A stretch of 60,247 nucleotides of DNA, taken from the NCBI GenBank assembly GCA_009693235.1, contig SHXR01000020.1, positions 1 through 60,247 of the forward strand, written 5' to 3'. The position numbers and the translations under genes are program-made. Below the pieces are notes generated by a model. It was not told the origin of the DNA, searched no databases, and saw only the letters and a list, made by a program, of their open reading frames with translations. The stretch comes from Betaproteobacteria bacterium (GTDB taxonomy: Bacteria; Pseudomonadota; Gammaproteobacteria; Burkholderiales; SG8-39). Below, piece by piece: positions 1 to 8,873 of this stretch (its first letter is position 1; the number at the start of each line of letters is the position of its first letter).

Positions 1-542
1 CTCGGCGCCCCGATCTCCCGGGCACCCGCCTTTGGCCGTGGTTGCAGTACCGCCTGGATGCGGCCGGTCTCACCGCCTGGCGCCGTGCCGTCCTTCGTAT
101 GTTGCACCCGGAAGAAATCTGTTTTTTGATCATAGGCGATGTAGTTACCGCGGACTTCGTCTTTTCCGCGCGACAAACGGGCTCGAACGAACAATTCCAC
201 CCGCTCGGTACGCCCGTCGAATTCGATTCTCTCCGCTTCGCCGTCGATCCATTCATTGACGTTGTCCCGCTTCTGCCGAAACCGCGCTGGGGTGCCGACT
301 GCACTGGCGGATTTGGTACCGTCTCTATCCTCGCGGAGCGTCACGCGATCGGCCCGCAAGATCATGGTGCCTTGGGTGATGACGACACGGCCTTCAAACG
401 TGAGGATCTTGTTCGAGTCATCGGCGGTCATCCGATCGGACTCCACGCTCATCGGCTTTTCGCGATCGGCTCTTTCCGCCGGCGCATCGATTGACAGCAA
501 TGAAGCCACCGCGGCGAGGCAGAGGGTGAGGAGCCTATTCAT
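1..542 (-). CDS. lptA: LptA, periplasmic LPS transport protein (3' end beyond window)
   Basis: LptA forms the periplasmic bridge that carries lipopolysaccharide from the inner-membrane LptBFGC complex to LptDE. The reading frame starts at the ATG at 542 with a signal peptide (MNRLLTLCLAAVASLLS...) and continues open to the left window edge, about 180 residues. It holds the OstA/LptA beta-jellyroll pattern: an early 'SDRMTADDSNKILTFEG' strand set, 'ADRVTLRED', 'GEAERIEFDG' and 'GNYIAYDQ'. The start overlaps the lptC stop as ATGA, so the two are translationally coupled. The C-terminus lies outside the window; no lesion is seen in the visible part. Confidence 0.93.
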   Translation of the reverse strand, partial: MNRLLTLCLAAVASLLSIDAPAERADREKPMSVESDRMTADDSNKILTFEGRVVITQGTMILRADRVTLREDRDGTKSASAVGTPARFRQKRDNVNEWIDGEAERIEFDGRTERVELFVRARLSRGKDEVRGNYIAYDQKTDFFRVQHTKDGTAPGGETGRIQAVLQPRPKAGAREIGAP

Positions 543-1117
543 GGTCGCTTTTTCACCTGTATTGTTCCTTGCACGCGGCTCTTCAATTCAAATTCCCGCG
601 ATTCGCCATTAACTACCATACCGACACCGCGCAGCTGATTCGCCCCTTCGGTGATGACCACTTCTTCGTCGGAGCGCGCGATTTTTGAGTTCGGTTCGAT
701 ATCCAGCGCCGAAGTTTCAATGACCATCGCCGCGTGCTCGCCGTCTGCCGCACGTGTCATGCGTACTTCGCCTTCAACCCGGACCAGATCGCCGTCCTTG
801 CCCACGATTCCGCGCTTGCCCACGATTTCCACTGCGGGTCGATCGAGCGGTAACTGCAAGAAGCGCGGATGTTCCAGGATGGTCGATTCATCGTCCGGGT
901 AATGTAGCATCCTAGGCGCTGAGAGCGAAGATTCCGGATGTCCCGTCGCCCGCATCTGCGTCACCGTAAATCGCTCAACGATAAAGTCGGGATCGTGGCG
1001 GAGTTTGTCTTTTCCCGGGACCGGCGGGAGCTGCACGAGGCGATCGAGCCATAGCGTGGCGAGCGCCAATGCAAACATCAGAATCAACGGAAAAATCTGG
1101 GAGAGGCGCAGCTTCAT
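539..1117 (-). CDS. lptC: LptC, inner-membrane LPS export protein
   Basis: LptC is a bitopic inner-membrane protein that accepts LPS from LptBFG and hands it to LptA. The 192-residue product begins MKLRLSQIFPL, has one N-terminal transmembrane segment (about residues 6-26), then a periplasmic jellyroll domain. A longer upstream start exists, but the ATG at 1117 overlaps the kdsC stop (ATGA) and places the membrane anchor directly at the N-terminus, so it is preferred. It is flanked by kdsC and lptA with 4-nt overlaps on both sides, the usual betaproteobacterial order. Confidence 0.92.
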   Translation of the reverse strand: MKLRLSQIFPLILMFALALATLWLDRLVQLPPVPGKDKLRHDPDFIVERFTVTQMRATGHPESSLSAPRMLHYPDDESTILEHPRFLQLPLDRPAVEIVGKRGIVGKDGDLVRVEGEVRMTRAADGEHAAMVIETSALDIEPNSKIARSDEEVVITEGANQLRGVGMVVNGESREFELKSRVQGTIQVKKRP

Positions 1118-1662
1118 TGGAGATACCGTGCGAGCGCAGCGTCGAGCTTGCCCTGTGCTGCCAGGATTCGTTCGCATACTTCACGTACCGCACCACGCCC
1201 GCCCGACGCCTTGGTGACGTAGTGGACGTGTGATTGAACGATCGCCGCGCCGTTCGGTACGCTCGCCGCGAATCCGACGCGACGCAACACCGGTAAATCG
1301 ATCACGTCATCGCCTATGTAGCCGCAATCGGCGTATTCCAGGCCAAGCGATGCAATGAGCTGTTCGAGGGCGACGCGTTTGTTCTCGACGCCTTGATGCA
1401 GAAATTCGATGCCAAGATTCTTGGCGCGGCGCTCGACGGCTGGGGACTGGCGCGCGGTAAAAATAGCCGTGCGCACGCCCGCTTCCTGCAGCATTTTGAT
1501 GCCATGCCCATCGAGGACATTGAATGCCTTCATCTCCTCGCCCGAGTCGAGAAAATAAAGCGTGCCATCGGTCATCACGCCATCGACGTCGAAGGACATC
1601 AGGCGCACGCGCCGCATCCGTTCGTTGGCATTGTCGGTGGCCTGCTGGAGGGGAGAATTCAT
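1114..1662 (-). CDS. kdsC: KdsC, 3-deoxy-D-manno-octulosonate 8-phosphate phosphatase
   Basis: This HAD-superfamily phosphatase removes phosphate from Kdo-8-phosphate to give Kdo, the inner-core LPS sugar. The protein is 182 residues, the normal KdsC size, with the HAD nucleophile motif FDVDGVMTDG near residue 25, the threonine of motif II in 'TARQSP', and the 'GYIGDDVIDLPVL' motif carrying Mg-binding acids. The start ATG at 1662 overlaps the kdsD stop as TGATG. It belongs with kdsD to one Kdo operon leading into lptC and lptA. Confidence 0.95.
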   Translation of the reverse strand: MNSPLQQATDNANERMRRVRLMSFDVDGVMTDGTLYFLDSGEEMKAFNVLDGHGIKMLQEAGVRTAIFTARQSPAVERRAKNLGIEFLHQGVENKRVALEQLIASLGLEYADCGYIGDDVIDLPVLRRVGFAASVPNGAAIVQSHVHYVTKASGGRGAVREVCERILAAQGKLDAALARYLQ

Positions 1663-2648
1663 CAATAAATCTTCGCGCGCAGCATGTCGTGTATGTGAGT
1701 GGCGCCGGCCAAGCGGTGCTCGTTATCCGTCACAAGAAGCGCCGTGATGCGATGTGTCTCCATGATACGCACGGCGTCCGCAGCCAGCGAATGGGGATCG
1801 ATCGTGAGCGGCGCCTTGGACATCAGCGACTTGAGCGGCGTGGTTTTGAGATCCAGGCCGCGTTCGAGGGCACGCCTGAGGTCGCCATCGGTGAAGATGC
1901 CGATGACGCTGCCGCTCTGATCAAGGACGGCCGTCATACCCATCCCTTTGTTGGACATTTCCAGCACCGCCGCGGCAAACGTTGCATCGTCGCGCACCGC
2001 GGGGAGCGCGTTGCCGGTACGCATCAAGTCTGCGACGCGCACCAGCAATTTTCTACCGAGCGCGCCGCCTGGATGCGAACGGGCAAAATCGTCCGAACCG
2101 AAGCCACGCGCATCGAGCAACGCAATCGCCAACGCATCGCCTAGCGCAAGGGTTACGGTGGTACTGGCAGTCGGTGCCAAGTTCAGCGGGCACGCTTCTT
2201 TGGCGACGCTGATGTCGAGCGTCACATCGGCTTCGCGTGCGATGGTGGACGTCGCACCGCCGGTGAACGCAATGATCGTGACCCCCAGACGCTTCAATGC
2301 GGGGAGGATGCGTACGACTTCGTCGCTTTCGCCGGAATACGATACCGCGATCACCACATCGCCCGCATCGACCATGCCAAGATCGCCGTGACTGGCCTCC
2401 GATGGATGAAGGAAAAACGCGGAGGTGCCGGTACTTGCAAAGGTGGAAGCGATCTTGCGGGCAATGTGCCCTGATTTACCAACGCCGCTTACCGCGACGC
2501 GCCCCTTGCAGCGCAAGATGATATTGACGGCGGCAAGAAAACGTTCGTCAAGCCGGCTCGCCAGCGCCGTGATGGCCGCCGCCTCGATCAGCAGGACATC
2601 ACGAGCCAGCGTAAGGGCGGTGGATTGAGCGCGTTTTTCAGCGTCCAT
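1662..2648 (-). CDS. kdsD: KdsD, D-arabinose 5-phosphate isomerase
   Basis: KdsD interconverts ribulose 5-phosphate and arabinose 5-phosphate, the first committed precursor of Kdo. The 328-residue protein has an N-terminal SIS sugar-isomerase domain (about 35-185, with 'VSGVGKSGHIARK' and 'SYSGESDE') and two C-terminal CBS domains (about 205-325), the complete KdsD/KpsF architecture. It is the first gene of the tight kdsD-kdsC-lptC-lptA run. Its ATG lies 53 nt after the stop of the broken ExeA-like gene upstream. Confidence 0.95.
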   Translation of the reverse strand: MDAEKRAQSTALTLARDVLLIEAAAITALASRLDERFLAAVNIILRCKGRVAVSGVGKSGHIARKIASTFASTGTSAFFLHPSEASHGDLGMVDAGDVVIAVSYSGESDEVVRILPALKRLGVTIIAFTGGATSTIAREADVTLDISVAKEACPLNLAPTASTTVTLALGDALAIALLDARGFGSDDFARSHPGGALGRKLLVRVADLMRTGNALPAVRDDATFAAAVLEMSNKGMGMTAVLDQSGSVIGIFTDGDLRRALERGLDLKTTPLKSLMSKAPLTIDPHSLAADAVRIMETHRITALLVTDNEHRLAGATHIHDMLRAKIY

Positions 2649-2701
2649 CGTTCGAAGTCGGCAGTGTCGATATCATGCGAACCAGTATAACAAAGGGCTT
2701 C

Positions 2702-4105
2702 TCATGAGCCGCACTGTTGCGACACCCGGTCCATTGGAATGAGCAGTGGAAAATCTGCGCGGCTGCCAAGAAGTGTTTCGATCCATGCGGTATCCGCATC
2801 GACCGCGGTGAGCAGCTGAATCGAATATCGATCAGCGGGTGTTTGCGCCAGCCATGTATTGGTGGCGGCGATCCGGGCAGCCGCGAACTTGCTTTGACCT
2901 TCCCATCGCGCTGTCCCGTTTTGTGGCGCGGACGCCAACGCACCTCGATCCGTTCCGTGCGATGTGGAGTTGGCGATATCAGCGGAGCCCTTGCTGCGCA
3001 AATTCGGGATCGACTGTTGCACCGTAGTTGACCCTGCTGTTGCATTTTTTTGCGTTGCTTGATCAGACGCGGGTCGATCAGAAATAGACTCCCGTGCTGC
3101 GTTATCCGTTGCCATCGCCGGAGCGGAATCGGTGAGTAGCGCCGTCGTCGCACTGGCGGGCGATTCCGTATGGAATGGTTCAACTGGACCGGCTGGCGGA
3201 CCAAAGAAAGAGGGCATCATTCGCGAAGCAATGCCGATGATCAATCCGGCCGCCAATCCACCGGCCACCAGCCACCACTTTCCGACCGGGCGCGAATCGC
3301 GCCGGAATTCGGCGTCCTTGACGGCCGCTCGCACGTGCTTTAGCTGCACCGCGTATTTGTCGTCGGCGAAGGCGGCGAGGAGCGATTTGTCGCAAAGAAT
3401 ATTGACGCGGCGGGTGAGCCCCTCAGAGGCCGTGGCAATGAGCCTGACGGCAGATTTCTAAAAGGCGTCGGTGCCACGATAACCGGCGGTACGCATGCGA
3501 AAATCGACGTAATTTTCGATATCGGCCTGCAACAGCGGCCGCAGTTTGAATGAATGCGTTATCCGCTCCTTCAGTTGCCGCATATGGGGGCGATCGAGAT
3601 GGACATCCAACTCGGGCTGACCGAACAGGACGATCTGCAGCAGCTTGTGCCGGTTGGATTCCAGATTGGACAGCAAGCGAATCTCTTCCAGACTTTCGCT
3701 TGGCATGGCGTGGGCTTCGTCGATCAGGAGGATCACCCTGCCGCCTTCGGCATATCTTTGAATGAGATGCTCTTGCAAGGCACGCAAGAGCAGCGTCGTT
3801 CGCCCTTCCTTCAGGTCAAGGCGAAGATCTTCGGCAATCGCACGCAGGATCTCCTCGCGCGACAGGGACGGATTGGCAAGAAAAATTGTTTCGACGTTCC
3901 CTGGCAATCGATCTATCAGCACTCGGCATAGCATCGTCTTGCCGCTGCCGACTTCCCCCAATACCTTGACGATTCCTTCGTCGTGGGTGATCGCGTAGAG
4001 CAGACCTTCCAGCGTTGCCCCGCGATTGGCGCCTTCGAAAAAGAAGTCCGTATTCGAAGTAATTCGAAATGGCGGCTCATCCAATCCGAAGTGACTGAGG
4101 TACAT
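2702..4105 (-). pseudogene. ExeA/GspA-like AAA ATPase interrupted by an in-frame UAG
   Basis: One continuous frame from the ATG at 4105 (MYLSHFGLDEPPF) to 2702 encodes an ExeA-type ATPase but contains an amber codon at 3460-3458. Before it lie Walker A 'GEVGSGKT' and Walker B 'VILLIDEAH', ending '...YRGTDAF'. After it the same frame continues with the family's next block (AVRLIATASEGLTRRVNIL...HVRAAVKDAEF), a transmembrane segment (WWLVAGGLAAGLIIG), a low-complexity linker and a short SPOR-like stretch 'RYSIQLLTA'. ExeA-like proteins act in secretion or cell-wall passage of secretins; the peptidoglycan-facing half would be lost without readthrough. Only about 45 residues follow the SPOR-like start, so the C-terminus may also be eroded. 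The upstream regulator is broken too. Confidence 0.85.
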
Positions 4106-4306
4106 GGTGATCCGATCGGGCGTGACTCGAGGGCGGTGACGCAACAGCGTGACGAACGGTACGTCCCAACCAATGATTATCCGAGCAGCATCTGACGTGA
4201 ATACGCATTCATCGCATTACTCATACGCTGGCGAAGTCCTGTGATTGCCTGCGCAGACGATTCGCGCGCGATCCGTGCCCTCAATGACGCCCCGGTACAC
4301 CGGCGA

Positions 4307-5747
4307 TCACTGCTTTTGCGGGGATTCCATACGACTATATAAAGTTGTTCGGTTAATTCCGAGCAACTTCGCTGCTTGGCTTACATTGCCGCGTGTGAGT
4401 TTCATGGCTGCTTCGATATAGCCCTGCTCCCATGTTTTGAGGAGACCGTCGAGGCTGAAGCTGCGCTCGCGCTGCAAATGCTTTTGCGCCTGTTCGATCA
4501 GTTCATCCGGGTCCGATGGAATCAGGAACTCGGTGGCGACCTGCGTTGCTTGCGGCGTCGAATGCGAATCGAGCTCCGGATCCAGATCTAACGCCGAAAG
4601 CCGTTGTCCGGCGTATTTGGTCGTAAGGCGTATGACGATATTGCGCAGCTCGCGGACGTTGCCGGGAAAGCGGTATTCGCGCCAAAGGCGCGCGGCGCCT
4701 TCATCGAACGTGAAGGGCGCTGCATGGGCTTGATCCGCGTAGAGCTTTCTGAAGCGCTCCAGCAATACCATTTTGTCGTCGTCGAGCTCGCGCAATGGCG
4801 GGACATTGATCGTGAACACCGATAGGCGATGGTAGAGATCAGCCCGAAAACTACCCTTTTTGACTTCCTGTCGGAGATCGCGATTGGTGGCGGCAATGAC
4901 GCGTGCCCGACTCAGTCGCTGTTGCGCTTCACCTACCCGCTGATATTCGCCGTTCTCGAGCACCCGCAGCAGCTTGGCTTGCAGATCAAGCGGCAACTCG
5001 CCAATCTCATCCAGAAACAAGGTGCCGTCGGCGGCGTCCTCGAAGTAACCGGCTTTATTGGTGACCGCGCCGGTGAAGGCGCCTTTCACGTAGCCAAATA
5101 GTGTGGGTTCGACCAGCGTCGGAGAAATCGCCGCGCAATTCAATGCGAGGAACGGCTTCGTGTTCGATGACGAGAGACGATACAAAGTCCGCGCGACAAT
5201 TTCATTGCCGCTTCCCGATTCACCCTCGATCAGGGCAGGAAATGGTGAGTTCGCATATTGCGAAATCTGGTTGTGCAGCTTCTGCATTGCCAAGCTCTTG
5301 CCCAACATTGCCGTACCGTCGCTCGCCGAGCCGATCGATATCTCGGCGGCGCGAAATTGGAGCGCGTGATGGAGCATTTTGCTTCAGCTTGGCGGGTTCG
5401 CACGGCTTGGCAACAAACTCCGCCGCACCGAGGGTTCGCGCATGCCGCGCATTCGCCGCGTCGTTCTGCCCGGACAGGACGAGAATTTTCATCGCCGGTG
5501 AGTGGGCAAGCAGGTCAGCAATCAGTGCGAAGCCCTCGTCCGGTCGATGGGGTACCGGTGGCAAGCCAAGATCAACCAGCGCTAATTGCGGCGCGGTGTC
5601 GAGCTGGCGAAGGAGGCTGATGGCGTGCTGGCGGGAATCGCTCAGCAGTATGTTGAAGTCTTCCCCAAGTGCGAACGACAACGAATCCGTGATGAGCGGG
5701 TCGTCATCGACGATCAGAAGTGAGGGCTTGTTGCTCGGTTCGACCAT
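4307..5747 (-). pseudogene. Sigma54-dependent response regulator (PrsR/NtrC type), frameshifted
   Basis: Two overlapping frames make one NtrC-family protein of about 479 residues. The first (from the ATG at 5747) is a receiver domain with acidic triad 'DDD', phospho-acceptor 'ALVDLGLPP' and conserved Lys in 'FVAKP'. The second (from about 5377) is the AAA+ domain with GAFTGA loop, Walker B 'LFLDEIGE' and a Fis-type helix-turn-helix 'NVSQAAKLLGINRTTLY'. They are joined at an AAAA run near 5378-5381, where one A fewer restores 'KLKQMLHHALQFRAAE'. The Walker A motif reads GESGSGNE instead of GESGSGKE (codon 5206-5204), so even a repaired protein should bind ATP poorly. It overlaps the end of the ABC ATPase gene by 44 nt. 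Confidence 0.85.
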
Positions 5748-6471
5748 GAGGGGCTGTCTCGATACAGCGCAAAAACGCCTGTTCTATAGAAACTTCGCTG
5801 TAATCTTGGCACAGGCGGCTAGGTGGACCAGCGAAATAAGGCACACCGTGGTGCAGAACTATGACGCGATCACATATCTCTTCGATCTCAGGGAGCGCAT
5901 GGGATGTGAGGAACACTGCTTTCCCCGCTTTCCGAACATCGGAGAGCAAGCGTTTCACGCCGGCGCGTGCTTGCGGGTCGAGACCGCTCATCGGTTCATC
6001 GAGAATATAGAGCGGTCGTTCGGCGAGAAACGTCGCGGTCAGCCCCAGTTTCTGGGTCATGCCTTTCGAATACGACCGCACCGAACGCTTGAGCGCGCCT
6101 TCATCGAAGTTGAGGACCGCAAGGATGTGATTGATGCGCGAAGGATCATAGGAATGTTGATGAAGCTTTGCCGCATGACCAAGAAAATCCGCGCCGCTCA
6201 GATAGTGAGGCGGCAAGAATCGCTCAGGCAGAAAGGCGAGCGCCGAACGCGACGCTGCCCGCAAGTGTAATTGCCCGAACAGTTGGATGGAGCCCGAATC
6301 GATGTTGCAGAAGTCCAACAGGCATTTGATGAGCGTTGTCTTGCCAGCGCCATTCACTCCCGCGAGCCCGACGAATTCGCCTGCATTCACATGTAGATTC
6401 ACATTGTGTAAGACCTCGGCGGTGCCGTATCGTTTGTAGACGCCTGAAAATTGGATCGCAGCCGCATGCAT
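5704..6471 (-). CDS. ABC transporter ATP-binding protein, partner permease not adjacent
   Basis: A 255-residue ATPase subunit of an ABC-2 type exporter. Visible motifs are Walker A 'GVNGAGKTT', the signature variant 'SYSKGMTQK', Walker B 'LYILDEPMSGLD' and the H-loop 'LTSH'. This YSKGMxQ signature is common in CcmA/NatA-like exporters. No permease gene follows; the next genes on the strand are the broken sigma54 regulator and ExeA-like ATPase, so the three appear to be one locus for export or secretion of an unknown polymer or protein. It reads divergently from mlaF across about 200 bp. Confidence 0.85.
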   Translation of the reverse strand: MHAAAIQFSGVYKRYGTAEVLHNVNLHVNAGEFVGLAGVNGAGKTTLIKCLLDFCNIDSGSIQLFGQLHLRAASRSALAFLPERFLPPHYLSGADFLGHAAKLHQHSYDPSRINHILAVLNFDEGALKRSVRSYSKGMTQKLGLTATFLAERPLYILDEPMSGLDPQARAGVKRLLSDVRKAGKAVFLTSHALPEIEEICDRVIVLHHGVPYFAGPPSRLCQDYSEVSIEQAFLRCIETAPHGRTEQQALTSDRR

Positions 6472-6595
6472 CGTTGTAGGTTACCTCCAAATTGCTATGG
6501 CATTACGCGTGTGCGTACGGTATGCGGTAGGTGGATCAACGATCTTGCTTTCTTTCATCGCTATTTGGAGCAACGCTATCCCGCTATTGATTCGG

Positions 6596-6625
6596 TTGTT
6601 CAAAGGGTCAATGCTCACGTAGAAT
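6596..6625 (+). promoter_or_regulatory. Probable sigma70 promoter of the mla operon
   Basis: A -35-like TTGTTC (6596-6601) and a -10-like TAGAAT (6620-6625) are separated by 18 nt, in the divergent gap 6472-6675 between the ABC ATPase gene and mlaF. Start of transcription would fall about 45 nt before mlaF. Assignment rests on sequence match only. Confidence 0.5.
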
Positions 6626-6675
6626 CAATCCGTTGATTTCTCTTTTACCCGTCTCTTCCGAGTCTGCATTGAATT

Positions 6676-7491
6676 TTGGCACTTTTCGTGGCTGAAGAGC
6701 CAGTCGTCAGTCTGCAGAATGTGTCGTTCGGTTACGACCGAACGCGGCTTGTTCTGTCGGACATTTCGCTCGTCGTTCCACGCGGCAAGCTCGTTGCCCT
6801 CATGGGCGGCAGCGGATGCGGCAAGACGACTATTCTCCGCTTGCTTGGCGGGGTGATGCGGCCGACGAGTGGGTCGGCGCGGGTGTTTGGGTGCGATATG
6901 ACGACCATACGGGTCGCCGAACTCTACGGGCTCAGGCGTCGCATGGGAATGTTGTTTCAGTTCGGTGCGCTGTTTACCGACCTGTCGGTATTCGACAACG
7001 TTGCCTTTCCGATGCGCGAACGCACCGATCTGCCTGAATCGATCATTCGCGATCTTGTCTTGATGAAGTTACACGCCGTCGGATTGCGTGGCGCTCACGG
7101 TCTCATGCCTCATCAGTTGTCGGGGGGCATGGCGCGTCGCGTGGCCCTCGCGCGCGGCATTGCGCTCGATCCGCAGTTGATGATGTACGACGAGCCCTTT
7201 ACCGGGCTCGATCCGATTTCACTTGCGATCATCGGCCAACTGATCCGTCGATTGAATGATGCGCTCGGTGCTTCCTCGATCATCGTCACGCACGATGTGG
7301 AGGAGTCGCTGCGCATCGTTGATTACGTTTATTTCGTCGCTGAAGGCCGCATCATCGCGGAAGGTACGCCCGATGCGGTGCGCAAATCGGCCGCGCCTTT
7401 CGTACGGCAGTTCGTTCACGGCGAGGCGGACGGGTCATTGCCGTTTCACTATCCGGCGCCCCCGTATCGCGAACAATTGATGGGCCGTTGA
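6676..7491 (+). CDS. mlaF: MlaF, ATPase of the Mla phospholipid transporter
   Basis: MlaF is the cytoplasmic ATPase of the MlaFEDB complex, which moves phospholipids between the membranes and keeps outer-membrane asymmetry. The product (271 residues from TTG 6676; GTG 6688 is an alternative) has Walker A 'GGSGCGKTT', signature 'LSGGMARR', Walker B '[13 protein letters not shown]' and H-loop 'VTHD'. No strong Shine-Dalgarno picks between the two starts. It opens the mlaFEDACB operon and its stop overlaps mlaE. Confidence 0.93.
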   Translation: MALFVAEEPVVSLQNVSFGYDRTRLVLSDISLVVPRGKLVALMGGSGCGKTTILRLLGGVMRPTSGSARVFGCDMTTIRVAELYGLRRRMGMLFQFGALFTDLSVFDNVAFPMRERTDLPESIIRDLVLMKLHAVGLRGAHGLMPHQLSGGMARRVALARGIALDPQLMMYDEPFTGLDPISLAIIGQLIRRLNDALGASSIIVTHDVEESLRIVDYVYFVAEGRIIAEGTPDAVRKSAAPFVRQFVHGEADGSLPFHYPAPPYREQLMGR

Positions 7492-8282
7492 TGCAATTCA
7501 TTTTGGCTCTCTTTGGGGCACTTGGCGCGCGCGTCAATGGTGCCATCACGCGCCTTGGATTCGCGAGCCGATTCATATTGGCCGTCCTGCGGTTGTCCGG
7601 CCCGAGCTTTGTTCGTTTTACGCTGACGATTCGCGAGATCTATTTCGCGGGTGTCATGTCATTGGTCATCATTAGTGTTTCGGGCTTGTTTGTCGGCATG
7701 GTGCTTGGTTTGCAGGGCTACGATATTTTGGTGCGCTATGCGTCGGCCGATGCGGTTGGATCGATGGTGGCATTGTCGTTGCTTCGCGAATTGGGGCCGG
7801 TGGTGGCGGCGCTATTGTTTGCAAGCCGTGCCGGGTCGGCGATTACCGCCGAGATTGGCCTGATGAAGACGACTGAGCAACTTGCTGCAATGGAAATGAT
7901 GGCGGTGGATCCGATCGCACGCGTGGTTGCCCCACGATTCTGGGGAGGTGTGATTTCAATGCCGATCCTTGCTGCTATTTTTTCGATCGTTGGCATCTTT
8001 GGCGGTTATTTGATCGCCGTGATATTGATCGGTGTCGATGAGGGAGCGTTCTGGTCGCAGATGCAGGCCGCGGTTGACCTCGGCAGCGACGTTGGAAATG
8101 GGTTCATAAAGAGCTTCGTGTTCGGCATCGCCGTCACGTGGATTGCCGTATTTGAGGGTTACGATGCGCCGCCGACCGCTGAAGGTGTTTCAGGGGCGAC
8201 CACGCGCACGGTGGTCTGGTCGGCGCTGGCAATCCTTGGGCTCGACTTTATTCTCACCGCGCTGATGTTTCGCGGCGCGTGA
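7491..8282 (+). CDS. mlaE: MlaE, permease of the Mla phospholipid transporter
   Basis: MlaE is the integral membrane permease of MlaFEDB. The 263-residue product has an N-terminal amphipathic helix, then about five hydrophobic segments, with the family signature '[11 protein letters not shown]'-like stretch ([10 protein letters not shown]), '[17 protein letters not shown]' and '[12 protein letters not shown]'. The ATG at 7491 overlaps the mlaF stop (TGATG), showing translational coupling. Confidence 0.95.
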   Translation: MQFILALFGALGARVNGAITRLGFASRFILAVLRLSGPSFVRFTLTIREIYFAGVMSLVIISVSGLFVGMVLGLQGYDILVRYASADAVGSMVALSLLRELGPVVAALLFASRAGSAITAEIGLMKTTEQLAAMEMMAVDPIARVVAPRFWGGVISMPILAAIFSIVGIFGGYLIAVILIGVDEGAFWSQMQAAVDLGSDVGNGFIKSFVFGIAVTWIAVFEGYDAPPTAEGVSGATTRTVVWSALAILGLDFILTALMFRGA

Positions 8283-8349
8283 TGATGAAAGTTTTGGAAC
8301 GATTGAGTAGTAGAGAATTTCGGTTGCGCAACCTTTGCTTGGAGCAGTC

Positions 8350-8829
8350 ATGAACCGCAATCGCCTCCTCGACCTATGGGTCGGATTTTTTGTCGCGCTC
8401 GGCATTGCCGCGCTGTTCGTGCTGGCCTTGAAAGTTGCCAATGCGTCGAGTTTTAGTGCCGGCGCTTCGTATAGCGTAATAGGAAAGTTCGACAATATCG
8501 GTGGTTTAAAAGTCCGCGCGCCGGTGAAAAGCGCCGGAGTGGTTGTGGGGCGGGTGACCGATATTAGTTTCGACAATGAAAGTTTCGAGGCCGTCGTCGT
8601 GTTTGCCGTGGCCGACCGCTATCGATTTCCACGTGATTCCTCCGCAAAAATATTGACGTCGGGGCTCCTTGGCGAGCAGTACATCGGCCTCAGTGCGGGC
8701 GGCGACACCGTCAACCTCAAGACGGGCGATACGTTGAAGATCACGCAATCAGCGGTTATCCTCGAGAATCTGATCGGGCAATTTCTTTATAACAGGGCGG
8801 CCGAGGGTGGTGCCGGAGACAAGAAATAA
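8350..8829 (+). CDS. mlaD: MlaD, MCE-domain periplasmic subunit
   Basis: MlaD is anchored in the inner membrane by one N-terminal helix (about residues 7-27) and forms a hexameric MCE-domain ring that channels lipid. The 159-residue product has the MCE pattern 'YSVIGKFDNIGGLKVRAPVKSAGV' (quoted in part) followed by 'DSSAKILTSGLLGEQYIGL'. The ATG at 8350 is preceded by GGAG at 8341-8344. The gene lies between mlaE and mlaA, 67 nt after mlaE. Confidence 0.94.
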   Translation: MNRNRLLDLWVGFFVALGIAALFVLALKVANASSFSAGASYSVIGKFDNIGGLKVRAPVKSAGVVVGRVTDISFDNESFEAVVVFAVADRYRFPRDSSAKILTSGLLGEQYIGLSAGGDTVNLKTGDTLKITQSAVILENLIGQFLYNRAAEGGAGDKK

Positions 8830-8873
8830 TGGCGTCCGGCGACGTAAAGACTGGAACGGTCTGACGAGGGTTC

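Noticed and set aside
42-612. Plus-strand frames opposite lptA and lptC.
   Set aside because: They are antisense shadows; the minus strand gives clear LptA and LptC domains.
6676-6692. Sigma54-like TGGCAC box at the mlaF start.
   Set aside because: The -12 element (TTGC) is not at the required spacing and the site lies over the start codon.
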